Origin: Fragum whitleyi | Taxonomy: Eukaryota; Mollusca; Bivalvia; Cardiida; Cardiidae | DNA length: 64,000 bases | Direction of reading: 5' to 3' | Assembly: GCA_948146395.1 (NCBI GenBank) | Contig: OX411558.1 | Location: 51,469,622-51,533,621 of the forward strand | Shown here: one piece after another, positions 52,043 through 62,828 of the stretch | Layout of the letters: the number at the start of each line of letters is the position of its first letter | How positions within the stretch are numbered: the stretch's first letter is position 1 | Made by a program: the position numbers and the translations under genes | The notes under the pieces: model-generated | Seen by the model: only the letters and a program-made list of their open reading frames with translations | What the model was told of the DNA's origin: nothing | The model's database searches: none

Positions 52043-52451
52043 AAATAGAGGATATTGAATGATTAGTCATGGAATACCGAATTTATTAAACGAGTCATCT
52101 ATAAACAGATAAAAACGAGGCTGCGCCGAGTTTTTATCTGTTTTAGATGACGAGTTTAATAAATTCGGTATTTTATGAGCACAAATTTTATATTCTATTT
52201 GTAATTTGACCCGAATTTTTGCGTGAAATCGTTGAAATTCAACATTTCAATTTTTCGAGAAATGTATAACGCCGTTTAAAAATGATGTCACAAAAGATAC
52301 ATTATGACGTAATTTTCGCGGTTTCAAAATAGCGTCGCTTTTCGTTCTGAGCTCATTTGCATAATTATTCCACTAGTATAATAAAACCCGTGTAATATCA
52401 AAAATATTCAACGGGATTATTTCACTCCCGCGACGTAGATCATATTATAAT
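52043..52451. mobile_element. foldback element, copy A
   Basis: About 409 bp. A 45-50-bp inverted repeat (ATACCGAATTTATTAAACG ... CGTTTAATAAATTCGGTAT type, 52073-52170) encloses a short GC loop (GGCTGCGCC), followed by about 280 bp ending CATATTATAAT. The same composite is at 62829-63177, proving a mobile family. It interrupts the polymerase relic between FEIHTI and YKPLYG, with TATA-like bases on both sides. Confidence 0.8.
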
Positions 52452-52514
52452 TGTGTGTATTTCAAATTTGATAACTTTTTTCACAAACAATCCTGAGCCT
52501 TCTCTCATGAACTT
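52452..52514 (-). pseudogene. polB-like: type-B DNA polymerase relic: short segment left of LINE copy 3
   Basis: Minus strand, reads FMREGSGLFVKKVIKFEIH. It continues the frame that enters LINE copy 3 from its other side (MEKFMRE), using the LINE target duplication, so the LINE landed inside this gene. A foldback element follows. Confidence 0.65.
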
Positions 52515-53204
52515 GGCCCCCAGCTGGGCGGGGGGGGTAGAAATAGTCGGCTGCCGCCCATGTAGTCAATGGTAAGACCCCTAACAAATGGGCCCGCCTG
52601 TTTGCCGTGGGTGGAGACTCGTAAGGCCGGAAAAGAGGGTCCTGGTAGTTGAGGGAAGCCCAGGGATCTCCAGCTTCTCAACACGCTGCTTTGGCCTCGG
52701 CTTCGGCTGAAACGGGAGCCTGGATGGGCCCGGTCTAGGCAATCGGCTGGTCGTTTTAGACTGGGGCATCTACTTTTGTCATATGAAATATTTTGTTACA
52801 TTTAAGATGTTCTGTCGTGTTTCTAATGACACATTTCATAACAACTTGCTGTACCATATTTCTTTGAAAATAATTTGGTATAAAGTCATTGTTCTTTTGA
52901 AAGTACAAAGGTTACTTTGCCCTTGTCAATCATATTTTATATTTTAATAGTATTTTAGTCCTTGTCTATATAGGCTCATGGGCTAATCGGGTTGAATGGA
53001 TTTTGTGCTTTGGCATCATTTGCACGACTTGGTTCTTTGTAAGGAAATTTTTCGTGCAATCGCTGTCATTCATTTTATCGTTTAGCTCGAGTATACTATT
53101 CGGGTAGCCCCGGCATGGGGGGCTGGAAACCCGCCCTTTCATGTCCCCTTGTAGGACTCCGTGGAGGGTGGTGGCCCCGGATAGTAAATACTAAATAAAA
53201 TACC
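52515..53204 (+). promoter_or_regulatory. LINE copy 3 5'UTR, structured
   Basis: Same as copy 2 apart from scattered changes and one G more in the first G run. Carries both paired regions: GCCCAT / ATGGGC, and ACTATTCGGG / CCCGGATAGT just before ORF1. Confidence 0.6.
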
Positions 53205-54677
53205 ATGGATACCCTAAACAAAAAACGAAGAGCTGACGAAATTGATAACGACTCAAGAACTGCATGTACCGGACAACCCTCATTTCCAAGATTTTTATTG
53301 ATTGAGCAACGAGACCCGAACGAACGCGTTTCTGCATTATCACCATTTGTGATTGACAAAGTATTAGTCTCTCATGCTGGACATGTCAAATCAGTTAAGA
53401 AATTGAGCTGTGGTGGGCTTTTAGTTGAAGTTGACAGACCCCAACAAGCAGATAATCTTTTGAAAATGGACAAATTCTTTAATATTTGGGTTGATGTTAA
53501 GCCACACGAAAAATTGAATACGTCAAGAGGTATTATCAGATGTTCAGACCTACAAGGTGTTTCAGAAGAAGAAATACTCTCTGAACTTTCAAGTCAAAAT
53601 ATTTCACATGTGAAGCGGATCAAAATAAGAAGGGATGGGGTTGAAAAGCCAACAAATACATTCATTTTAACTTTTTCTGTTGCTATCCTTCCGAAATCAA
53701 TCCGTGTTGGATACCTTAATGTTGGAGTGGAAATGTATATCCCAAATCCACTTCAATGTTATCGGTGCTTCAAATATGGACATCATGAAAAGAAATGCAG
53801 AAAAACTGATGGTACAGTTTGTAGAAGATGTTCAGATTTTGAAGATGACGCCACAAATCACTATGATGACACATGTACAAAACCAATTAAATGTATTAAC
53901 TGTGGAGGTGAACATTTTGCAACATCTAGATCTTGCCACTTTTGGAAAAAAGAAAAAGAAATTGTCACAATTAAATATAAGGAAGGCTTGTCATTTACAG
54001 AGGCTCGAAAAGTTGTAGAAAATCGGATAAATCTGCCAAATTCTTATGCAAATATTGCTAAAAATAACATCGAGAATACAAAGTCCAGTAAAGATGCAAA
54101 CGGATGCCAGAATTGTAAAGACCTTTTCGGAAAACTGTGCATTCTCTTCCCAGATAAAAAGGAACAAATCACCAAATTATTTTCTTCTAACGCTACAACA
54201 ACTTCTACAACTTCTCCACCTGTTAAAAATACTACAAACCATAGCAACACTAGTAAAATGACTACTTCCCAATCCAATACAAAAGATAATACCTCTCTTC
54301 GACCTGCAAAATCCCCAACAGATACTAACACCACATTATCATCTGGAGTAGACGAAGTAACACAATTAGATTTAGCTGATATGGCAAAACGTAAGAAAGC
54401 TTTGATACAGCTGGAGAAGTCACATCCTCCAGTTGGTAAAGTATCCGAGGATAAGGATACAGGCTCATTTGTTAGACCCTCTAGGAGTAGAACTTCGTCT
54501 CCTAGGGCGGCAACATCTAATCGCCAGCCAAAGGGATCTGAGGATCCAATTAAACAATATAACCGCTACCATAGTCTTGAAGAAGACATGGTTACGGAAG
54601 ACCCAGAGGATGCAGATTCTTCCAAAGAGAATAAGCAAGTTAAGAATATAATAGATCTTTCACACATAAAGAAATAA
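53205..54677 (+). CDS. ORF1: LINE copy 3 ORF1, zinc-knuckle protein
   Basis: 490 residues, identical to copy 2 ORF1 apart from one visible change (EVTQLD here, EVIQLD in copy 2). CYRCFKYGHHEKKC and CINCGGEHFATSRSC are intact. It could still act in trans for other copies. The ORF1 stop is 50 bp before the ORF2 ATG. Confidence 0.94.
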   Translation: MDTLNKKRRADEIDNDSRTACTGQPSFPRFLLIEQRDPNERVSALSPFVIDKVLVSHAGHVKSVKKLSCGGLLVEVDRPQQADNLLKMDKFFNIWVDVKPHEKLNTSRGIIRCSDLQGVSEEEILSELSSQNISHVKRIKIRRDGVEKPTNTFILTFSVAILPKSIRVGYLNVGVEMYIPNPLQCYRCFKYGHHEKKCRKTDGTVCRRCSDFEDDATNHYDDTCTKPIKCINCGGEHFATSRSCHFWKKEKEIVTIKYKEGLSFTEARKVVENRINLPNSYANIAKNNIENTKSSKDANGCQNCKDLFGKLCILFPDKKEQITKLFSSNATTTSTTSPPVKNTTNHSNTSKMTTSQSNTKDNTSLRPAKSPTDTNTTLSSGVDEVTQLDLADMAKRKKALIQLEKSHPPVGKVSEDKDTGSFVRPSRSRTSSPRAATSNRQPKGSEDPIKQYNRYHSLEEDMVTEDPEDADSSKENKQVKNIIDLSHIKK

Positions 54678-54727
54678 AATTCATAATTCCACCACTAATT
54701 AGTATACTTTATCCCATTAATATAATT

Positions 54728-57700
54728 ATGGCGAACACAATCATTCAATGGAATTGTCGCAGCATTAAAGCTAACTTTGAAGAAATGAATCTATTAGTTT
54801 CTAATGGAAAACCAGTGGCAATCTGTTTGCAAGAAACTTTTCTAAAAGATACAGACACATTCTCTTTCAAGTATCACTCTTGCTATTTGAAAAATTTTGA
54901 AGGGAACGAGAAAGCTTCTGGCGGTGTCGGAATTATTGTTAATAACAATGTTCCTCATCGCAGCATCCCTCTTAAAACTACGCTACAAGCTGTTGCTGTC
55001 AGCGTATCTCTCAATAAAACAATAACTCTCTGTTCAATTTATCTTCCCCCTAGTTCTCCTATAAATAGTAGGAAACTAGACGATCTTGTCGGACAATTAC
55101 CCAAGCCTTATATTTTAATGGGAGATTTCAACTCCCACCATACGCTTTGGGGATGTTCAAATACAGACGACAAAGGTCGTATTATTGAAGATTTCATTTC
55201 AAATCATGATCTTGTTTTATTAAATGATAAATCCTCCACGTATCATCATCCAGCTACTGGTTCATATTCTTCATTGGATTTAACTGTTTGCACTCCAGAC
55301 ATTTTCCCGGCTTTTAGCTGGAAAGTGGACCCTGATCTCCATGGTAGTGATCATTTTCCTATTCATATTTCTGAATTAGGACCATCGGTTCAAGAACGCC
55401 CAAGGCGTTGGAAACTGCACAAAGCTAATTGGGAGTTGTTCAAAACTACCTGCGAACAATCAATAAATCCACAGGCTTTTGAAGATTGTGAAAACTCTAC
55501 AGAGCTATTCACATCCTTACTATATTCGGCTGCAGAGAAAGCTATTCCAAGAACGTCGCCTGACCCTAAACACCCTAACAAACCATGGTTTAATGAAGAT
55601 TGCAAAAGGGCTATAGCTGGGCGTAAGTCTGCTCTTAGGTCATTTGATTTGAGACCATCAAAGGAGAACCTGTACAAATTTAAAATTGCACGAGCAAAAG
55701 CTCGTCGTACCATTAAACAAAGTAAGCGTTCGTCTTGGAGACAGTATGTTTCTAGATTAAATTCTAGATCATCTGTCAAAAAGACATGGGATATGGTGCG
55801 CAAAATCAGCGGAAAGAACACGTCAATTGGAGTTGGTCATTTAAGAACTGACCTCAATGACGTTTCTTCCAAGGCTGATATTGCGAATGTATTGGCAGAT
55901 TCGTTTGCCAAGAAGTCATCATCATACAATTACTCGCCTACATTTCAAAAATTCAAAGGTGATAAAGAAAAGTCAAAACTTAACTTCAGTTCCAGTCGAC
56001 TGGAACATTATAATAGAGACTTTTCTGTCAAAGAACTGAAGAAGGCTTTAAAGAAGTGTCATGACACTGCTGTAGGAAACGATGATATACATTATCAATT
56101 CCTCAAACGCTTGCCCTCTCGTTCTTTGCATTGCTTACTTGAAATTTATAACCAGGTATGGAATACGGGAAGCATTCCAGCATCTTGGCGGGAAGCTATC
56201 GTTATTCCTATACCGAAACCAGGTAAAGATTCTACCAATCCTTCAAACTATCGCCCCATAGCTTTAACCAGTTGTATTTGTAAAACCATGGAAAGAATGG
56301 TTAATGATCGTCTTGTCTGGTTTCTTGAAAAGAACCACCTTATTACGTCAGTCCAAAGTGGCTTTCGTAAACAAAGAAGCACTCTTGATCATCTTGTCCG
56401 CTTCGAGACTTTTATTCGAGAAGCTTTTATAAAGAAAGAACACGTTGTTTCTGTCTTTTTCGATCTTGAAAGTGCTTATGATACCACATGGAAGTATGGA
56501 ATTATGAATGACCTCTATGATTTCGGTATCCGAGGTCGCCTTGCTTATTTTATTTCTGCATTTTTGGATGAACGTCAGTTTAGAGTCCGAGTTGGAGACA
56601 CTTTGTCTGATCCCCATGAACAAGAAATGGGCGTTCCACAAGGAAGTATTTTGTCTGTTACACTTTTTAGTGTCAAAATTAACAATATTATCAAAACTGT
56701 TTGCCCTGGGGTTGAATGTTTTCTCTATGTTGATGACTTTTGCATCTGTTACAGATCAAAACATATGTATACGATTGAAAGACAGCTACAGCAAGTCTTA
56801 AAGAATCTTTCCAAATGGTCCAATGAAAACGGCTTTAAGTTTTCCAAGACAAAAACTAAATGTATGCATTTTTGTCAGTCTAGGAAAATGCACCCTGATC
56901 CAGAATTAAAGCTGGACGGAGTGCAAATTGAAGTTGTAAAAGAATTTAAATTCCTTGGACTCCTTTTTGATTCTAAACTGACGTTTATATATATATTATT
57001 GATAATTTAAAAAATAAGTGCTTAAAGGCACTTAATCTTTTACGTGTTGTATCCAGTATGGACTGGGGAGCCGATAAAAAGGTTCTATTGCGCCTTTACA
57101 GGGCACTTGTCAGATCTAAATTAGATTATGGTTGTGTTGTTTACGGTTCTGCACGCCCTTCATACCTTCGTAAACTTGATACCATTCATAATCAAGGATT
57201 GCGCCTAGCGCTTGGTGCTTTTAGAACATCACCAGTTAATAGTCTTTACATTGAAGCCAATGAACCTTCCTTGAACCTGAGAAGAAAAAAGCTCTCAATG
57301 CAATACTACTTAAAGCTAAAATCTAATCCTGCCAACCCAACGTATAAAGCTGTGTTTGAACCTAAACACAGACGGGATTTTGACAAAAAACCAAGTGCAA
57401 TACCCCCATTTAGTTTACGTTGTGAAGCAGATGTTAACTCTCTAGATTTTGATCTAGAGGACGTGGCAGAACATATTGTTCCTGAAGTTCCTTTGTGGAC
57501 TTCTAAAAGCCCCACATTTCTTTACGACCTTGCTTCTAGCAAAAAGGATACAACCGATCCAATTGTTTTTAAAACAAAGTTTTTAGAAATAAGAGAGAAA
57601 TACACATCTTATGAAGAGATTTATACAGATGGTTCAAAGGACGGCGAAAAAGTTGCCTCAGCCACTATTTTAGATGGTGAAAAGTATCAATTCCGTTTGC

Positions 57701-58413
57701 CAAATAACTCTTCCATATTTTCAGCCGAGCTAAAGGCGATTGACCTCGCACTCGACCATATAATCGAAGAACGCTTCTCTCGCTACATAATTTATACTGA
57801 CTCTATGTCAAGTATACAAGCGATTGAGAACGAGAAAACCGACAATCCGATTATTGTTCGATTATTAAATTCAATAGCTCAGCTTCATGATGTTGATCTC
57901 GTTTTCTGCTGGCTTCCGAGCCACGTTGGTATTCGTGGTAATGAAGAAGCGGATAAAGCTGCCAAGGAGGCTTTATCATTAGAAATTTTACCTTTTGAAG
58001 TACCTTTTTCTGATTTTAAGCCTTTAATTCATGGTTTCATTCAGGATGTCTGGAAGAACTGTTGGTCCGATCCAGCGAACCACAGAAATAAATTATATTC
58101 TATTCGTCAAAATCTTGGCGAATGGTTGCCTGGTTACAGGTCAAGTCGTCGTGAGGAACTTGTATTGACTCGACTACGCATCGGACATACGCATCTCACT
58201 CACTCCTACCTTTTAAAGGGAGAGGAGATGCCAATGTGCATTCCATGCAACACTCCTCTAACTGTCAGTCACATATTTATAGAATGTATAGATTTCTCTT
58301 CTATCAGAGACAGTTATTTTAAAGTTGAGAATATGAAGACCCTTTTTGACTGTGTTAAGATTGAGCTTATTTTTGACTTCCTGAAAGCCATTGGTTTGTA
58401 TAACAAAATGTAA
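54728..58413 (+). pseudogene. ORF2: LINE copy 3 ORF2, single frameshift
   Basis: Endonuclease and RT motifs up to and including YVDD are intact through codon 750. Near 56986-57000, where copy 2 has TTTATACCCCATATTG, copy 3 has TTTATATATATATTATTG: a CCCCA-containing stretch replaced by TA repeats, net +2 nt. The frame ends at 57010; the rest (RNase H with IYTDG, WLPSHVGIRGNEEAD, zinc motif CIPCNTPL) is open in another frame from 57058 to 58413. The break truncates the protein after the RT palm, so RNase H and the C-terminal zinc motif are lost. Confidence 0.95.
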
Positions 58414-58744
58414 TTTTACGCTTATTTGATTTTGAATTTATTCTTAGACTTGATAGCGTTTATCGCGAATTTTAAAATTTATTTTGAGTGATCTTTTGAT
58501 CATGATCTTCTTTTAGACTTCAAAATTTGTCTGTAAATTTTTACCATGTATACTGAGTTGTCTTATTCTATTTACCATAGTTTGTTTTATAATGATTTCG
58601 TCTAGTTTAGTTGTGATGTATACTTGACGTTGTTGATAACAGTTATTCATTTGTCGTTTACCAATTATTTATTTTTTAAAATATTTTGCGCCCAACATGA
58701 CCTTAGCTGTCGACGGGCCGTAAAACACTATTCATTCATTCATT
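58414..58744 (+). other. LINE copy 3 3'UTR and tail
   Basis: As in copy 2, ending GCGCCCAACATGACCTTAG ... CGGGCCGTAAAACAC then ATTC repeats. Confidence 0.75.
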
Positions 58745-59502
58745 CTCTCATGAACTTTTCCATGCTAGCAAACATTTTTTTGCATTGCCTCATTTAAGTC
58801 ATGGTCGCTGAAGCCATCTACCGACAATATAGAGTACGTTAAACTTCTGAAGTACGGGGTTGTAACCGTTGACCCCTGTGGTTCATCACGTTGCATCTCC
58901 ATTTGTACACACAAGTTCCATTTAATACCCCCTTGCTTGCGAACCCGAGTCCAAAACATTTTGAACGTCCCTTGTTCTATTACTAAAAAAAGGCTAATAA
59001 GTCGAACTGTTCATTCCCCATGGGAACAAATTCATATTTACAACCCCATTTTGTAAAGTAGAGTCATCTGTGCTTTTGATCGCTCCGTGTCCTTTATCCT
59101 TTGAATCTGACTTCGATTTTGGGTGAGGTGCTTCGTCGTTGGCGGTGTCGGAATGCTGGTTAGGATTCAAAGAAGGGGGTGTCATTGGTCGCTTTCCACC
59201 TTGCTGACTAATTGGATGATTCTCGTTGACATGAGTGAACAACTGATTATAGTTTTTGAAACAACAGTCACAATGACGACATGAAAATCGTATTTTTTAT
59301 GGTTCGTACTTGTTATATGATAAACACGTTCGATATGTCGATTGAGGTGAAATTTTGTCCAAATGTTTTATCACAATGATTGCATTGAAATGTGGTCAAT
59401 TTTGCCTTCATTTCATATAAAACTCCGTGAATTTTATTATCGTGATGGCGTAAAATTTCAAGTCTTATATAGGTTTTATCAAAAATACTACATTTCCTTT
59501 TT
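58745..59502 (-). pseudogene. polB-like: polymerase relic N-terminal region: C2H2 fingers and linker
   Basis: Minus strand from 59502: a degenerate finger KCSIFDKTYIRLEILRHH (second Cys replaced by Phe), then CNHCDKTFGQNF with a frameshift before HLNRHIERV, then an intact C2H2 finger CRHCDCCFKNYNQL...THVNENH (59215-59285). A Pro/Ser/Asp-rich linker (HPKSKSDSKDKGHG) ends at 58994. A further frame FWTRVRKQGGIKWNLCVQ to NEAMQKN runs to the LINE (58765-58959). N-terminal fingers before the polymerase blocks fit this element class. Several frames are needed, so it is dead. Confidence 0.6.
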
Positions 59503-60722
59503 AGTCCCCTACCGGCGAAAGCCGAAGGGGACTATAGGTTGCGCTCTGTCCGTCCTTCCGTCCGTCTGTCTGTCTGTCAGTCCGGATTTCAGGTTTCCGG
59601 ACTTTTTTTCTTAACCCTTGGAGATATTGAGCTGATTTTTGGTACGTGAGTCCGCATCAATGAGTTACAGAACGAGTTTGAGTTTGGTTCCGGTCCATTG
59701 ATTTTTGACGAAGATACGGATGCTGGACTTAGAAATTACCAGGAAATTTCAATTTTCCGGACTTTTTTCTTTTTCCTTCGAGATATTGAGCTGATTTTTG
59801 GTATGTGAGTCCGCACAAATGAGTTACAGAACAAGTTTGAGTTTGGTTCCGGTCCATTGATTTTTGTGGAAGATACGGATGCTGGACTTGGAAAATTACC
59901 AGGAAATTTTAGTTTTCCAGTCTTTTTTTCTTAACCCTTGGAGATATTGAGCTGATTTTTGGTTTGTGAGTCCGCTTCAATTAGTTACAGAACGAGTTTG
60001 AGTTTGGTTCCGGTCCATTGATTCTTGTGAAAGATACGGATGCTGGGCTTAAAAATTTACTAGGAAATTTCAGTTTTCCGGACTTTTTTCTTAACCCTTG
60101 GAGATATTGAGCTGATTTTTGGTATGTGAGTCCGCACAAATGAGTTACAGAACAAGTTTGAGTTTGGTTTCGGTCCATTGATTTTTGTGGAAGATACGGA
60201 TGCTGGGCTTAGAAAATTACCAGGAAATTTCAGTTTTCCGGACTTTTTTTTCTAAACCCTTGGAGATATTGAGCTGATTTTGGTATGTGAGTCCGCACAA
60301 ATGAGTTACAGAACAAGTTTGAGTTTGGTTCCGGTCCATTGATTTTTGTGGAAGATATGGATGCTGGACCTAAAAATTTACCAGGAAATTTCAGTTTTCC
60401 GGACTTTTTTTTCTAAACCCTTGGAGATATTGAGCTGATTTTTGGTTTGTGAGTCCGCACAAATGAGTTACAGAACAAGTTAGAGTTTGGTTCCGGTCCA
60501 TTGATTTTAGTGGAAGATATGGATGCTGGACTTAGAAAATGACCATCAGTTTTCCGAATTTTTTTTATCCTCAGAGATATTGAGCTGATACATAAAATCT
60601 GATACAATATTTTGGATAGGTAGTTATACCTTTACCACCAAAAAAGATACTGCTTTAGGGATATATTTTTAAATCCGGTAGAGAACTTGGTATTGCCATG
60701 CAATACTTCCAAATGCTTGTTT
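59503..60722 (+). mobile_element. complete Helentron-like element, AGTCCCC family
   Basis: AGTCCCCTACCGGCGAAAG hairpin to GAAGGGGACT, GTCCGTCC/GTCTGTC tract, seven units of about 160 bp (GAGATATTGAGCTGATTTTT), subterminal CCGGTAGAGAACT (11 of 13 match the inverted start), hairpin GTATTGCCATGCAATAC and CTTGTT (60717-60722). It lies between T residues inside a zinc-finger coding region. Confidence 0.94.
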
Positions 60723-60885
60723 TCGTGTGACTTCTCAAGTGTTGTCCTAAAGTATTCTTGTTTTTGTACTGTGTATGACACACAGCACACTGCCAGTTAT
60801 CTTTAGATTTAAATTCGCAAAAAGCGTCATCATCATTATCATCACTACTATCAAAAGAACGTATACTTTTCGTTTTTTATCCATC
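60723..60885 (-). pseudogene. polB-like: first zinc finger of the polymerase-relic N-terminus
   Basis: Minus strand: an acidic stretch SFDSSDDNDDDAF, then WQCAVCHTQYKNKNTL and GQHLRSHTK, a perfect C2H2 finger (C-x2-C-x12-H-x3-H). The frame runs into the Helentron-like element at 60722; fingers resume beyond it at 59502. The upstream start is not clear; a stop lies near 60880. Confidence 0.55.
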
Positions 60886-61549
60886 CTACTTTATAAAAAT
60901 AGCACTTGATATAAAGAGGGCGTGTTTGTTTTATGACAAATTAAAAGTATTTGCAACAGAAGACTGATAACGCTACCCGACAGTTAAACTATTTGCCCCG
61001 TCATTTGTAGAGGGGGGGGGCATTTAATAGGTGCGATATTCACCTTTCGGTATCATAAATTTAGCGTATGTAGAGTGAACCCCTGCAGTAATAAATAACC
61101 AGTGTAAAGGTGGGGTTTTGTACTTAGTTCATCATGGTCAAAAGGGAACAAATCGACATTTTCACAATCTATCTTTGATACTACGACCACAAATGCTGCA
61201 GTTACGGGATTTGAACAGTCGAAGGGCGCAATACTCCTTATTCGGGAGATGAAGTCAAATTTCTTCTCATATTAATCATCGAGTAATCACGACAACGTAA
61301 TAACTACAGCTTCAACCAAGCTATAGTTACTACATTTCAGAAGTAAACCCACGATATTTAAATGTGAAGGTGGGCTGCGTTCGATTTAGAAAAGTGGGGT
61401 GGTGGTTCGAGTAGAGGTCATTTATGTTAGTTCTTACCAAAATGAACAATAACCGTCGATTAAATGAAGTATTTTATGTGAAAAATTGAATAATTTCATG
61501 TCTTTATTCATTTACGCGTCGTCCTTTTTCGTCATTTTAAAAAATTTTT
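60886..61549. other. no gene recognised
   Basis: Contains a run of 10 G near 61011-61020 and AT-rich DNA. No supported gene. Confidence 0.4.
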
Positions 61550-62315
61550 AGCTCCACTGGCCGAAGGCCACTGGGGCTATTGTAATGGCGTTGTGTCCGT
61601 CATGCGTTCGTTCGTCCGAGCGTCCGGTCGTAAACTTTTCTTTAAAAATCTTCTCCTTAGAAACTACTGGATGAATTTCAACCAAACTTCACAGGAATGA
61701 TCCTTGGGTGGCCCTGTTTCAAAGTTGTTCAAGAAATTTTGATCCAATGAAAAACATGGATTTAATGGGTGCGGCTAATTTCCAAATATGGTAGAGAGTG
61801 AGTTTTCTCAGAATCTAATTGATGGATACCAATTAAATTATACATATATACATTATATAGTGGAAACATTGAAAATCATTTTCTGAGAACGAAATTGATG
61901 GCTATCAACCAAATTTCACTGGAATGGCTCTTGAGTGACCCTTTATCAGTCTACAAAAAAATGTGACCGGATGAAAAGTATTAATTTTATGGGCAGAGGT
62001 CATTTCTCTATATGTAATATAGTGGAAATTTTAAAAAACATTTTCTCAGAATCTAAATGATGGATATCAATCAAATTTCACTGGAATGATCCTTGGGTGA
62101 CCCATTATCATGCAGCCAAATATTATTGTGATTGGATGAAAAATATGTCTTTTATGGGCAGAGGTCATTTCTCTTTATGTTATATAGTGGAATTTTTGAA
62201 AATCATTTTTAACATCAATAGAACCCAAAATATCTTAAAATCTTGTCAAAACTTTGATTTGCTATTACATGAATTCAAGCCTGTGGAGCGACTCAAGCCA
62301 TTCATGGCTTTCTAG
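61550..62315 (+). mobile_element. complete Helentron-like element, AGCTCCACTGG family
   Basis: AGCTCCACTGGCCGAAGGC hairpin to CCACTGGGGCT, GTCCGTCATGCG tract, about three 163-bp units, subterminal CCTGTGGAGCGACTC, hairpin AAGCCATTCATGGCTT and CTAGT at 62311-62315. Confidence 0.92.
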
Positions 62316-62470
62316 TCACTTCTAAGCATGCAACGTATAACACAAAAACAGACTTACCATATTCATTTTTTATTGTTCAACCATCTTGACCTGGAGGCTT
62401 TATTGACTGCTATCATTTTGTTAGAAATTCGCTGGTCGATCGTGCCTTTACCAGATTGCTTTCTATTTGG

Positions 62471-62528
62471 CCCGCCGCGATATAACTGAAATAATGTGGA
62501 AAGCGGCGTTAAACTCCATTCAATCAAT
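62471..62528 (+). mobile_element. very short SINE 3' end insertion
   Basis: Only 58 bp (CCCGCCGCGATATAACTG ... GGCGTTAAACTCC, ATTCAATCAAT) but with a perfect 12-bp target duplication CTTTCTATTTGG (62459-62470, 62529-62540), so a genuine 5'-truncated retrotransposition. Confidence 0.93.
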
Positions 62529-62690
62529 CTTTCTATTTGGAATAAAGTTTTTTCTTGAAAGTGGCTTACTTACATACAGTTTCGGTTTTAGTTCACTTAC
62601 AGCGCTATCGTCCTTATTTTCTTCAATATTGGGCACAGCTCGTTTAGAAATATACCCCATTGACTCATTGCTAGAAAAAATCTGTACTTG

Positions 62691-62828
62691 TTATTGACAC
62701 CAAGTTTGCTCGAGGCCCCTTTCTAACTTTGACTCTTGCTTCATCGCAGAATTTCGCCCACATTCATCGGCAAAGTTCTGGTCACACTGGTCGACCCACT
62801 TGTGCAAGTACTCATATAGACGTTTTGG
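62691..62828 (-). pseudogene. open fragment, possibly part of the virus-like relic
   Basis: Minus strand: PKRLYEYLHKWVDQCDQNF, then AMKQESKLERGLEQ to TAA at 62691. Its right edge is cut by the foldback element. Strand and position between the ATPase-like and polymerase relics suggest the same old element; family not recognised. Confidence 0.3.

Larger units (their letters stand above)
52515..58744 (+). mobile_element. LINE copy 3, full-length, nearly identical to copy 2, ORF2 frameshifted
   Basis: 6.23 kb with target duplication TTCTCTCATGAACTT (52500-52514, 58743-58757, overlapping the tail slightly). ORF1 is intact. ORF2 is broken only by a local sequence replacement near 56985-57000. Very few other differences from copy 2 are visible over 6.2 kb, so both inserted recently or one was converted by the other. 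Confidence 0.96.
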
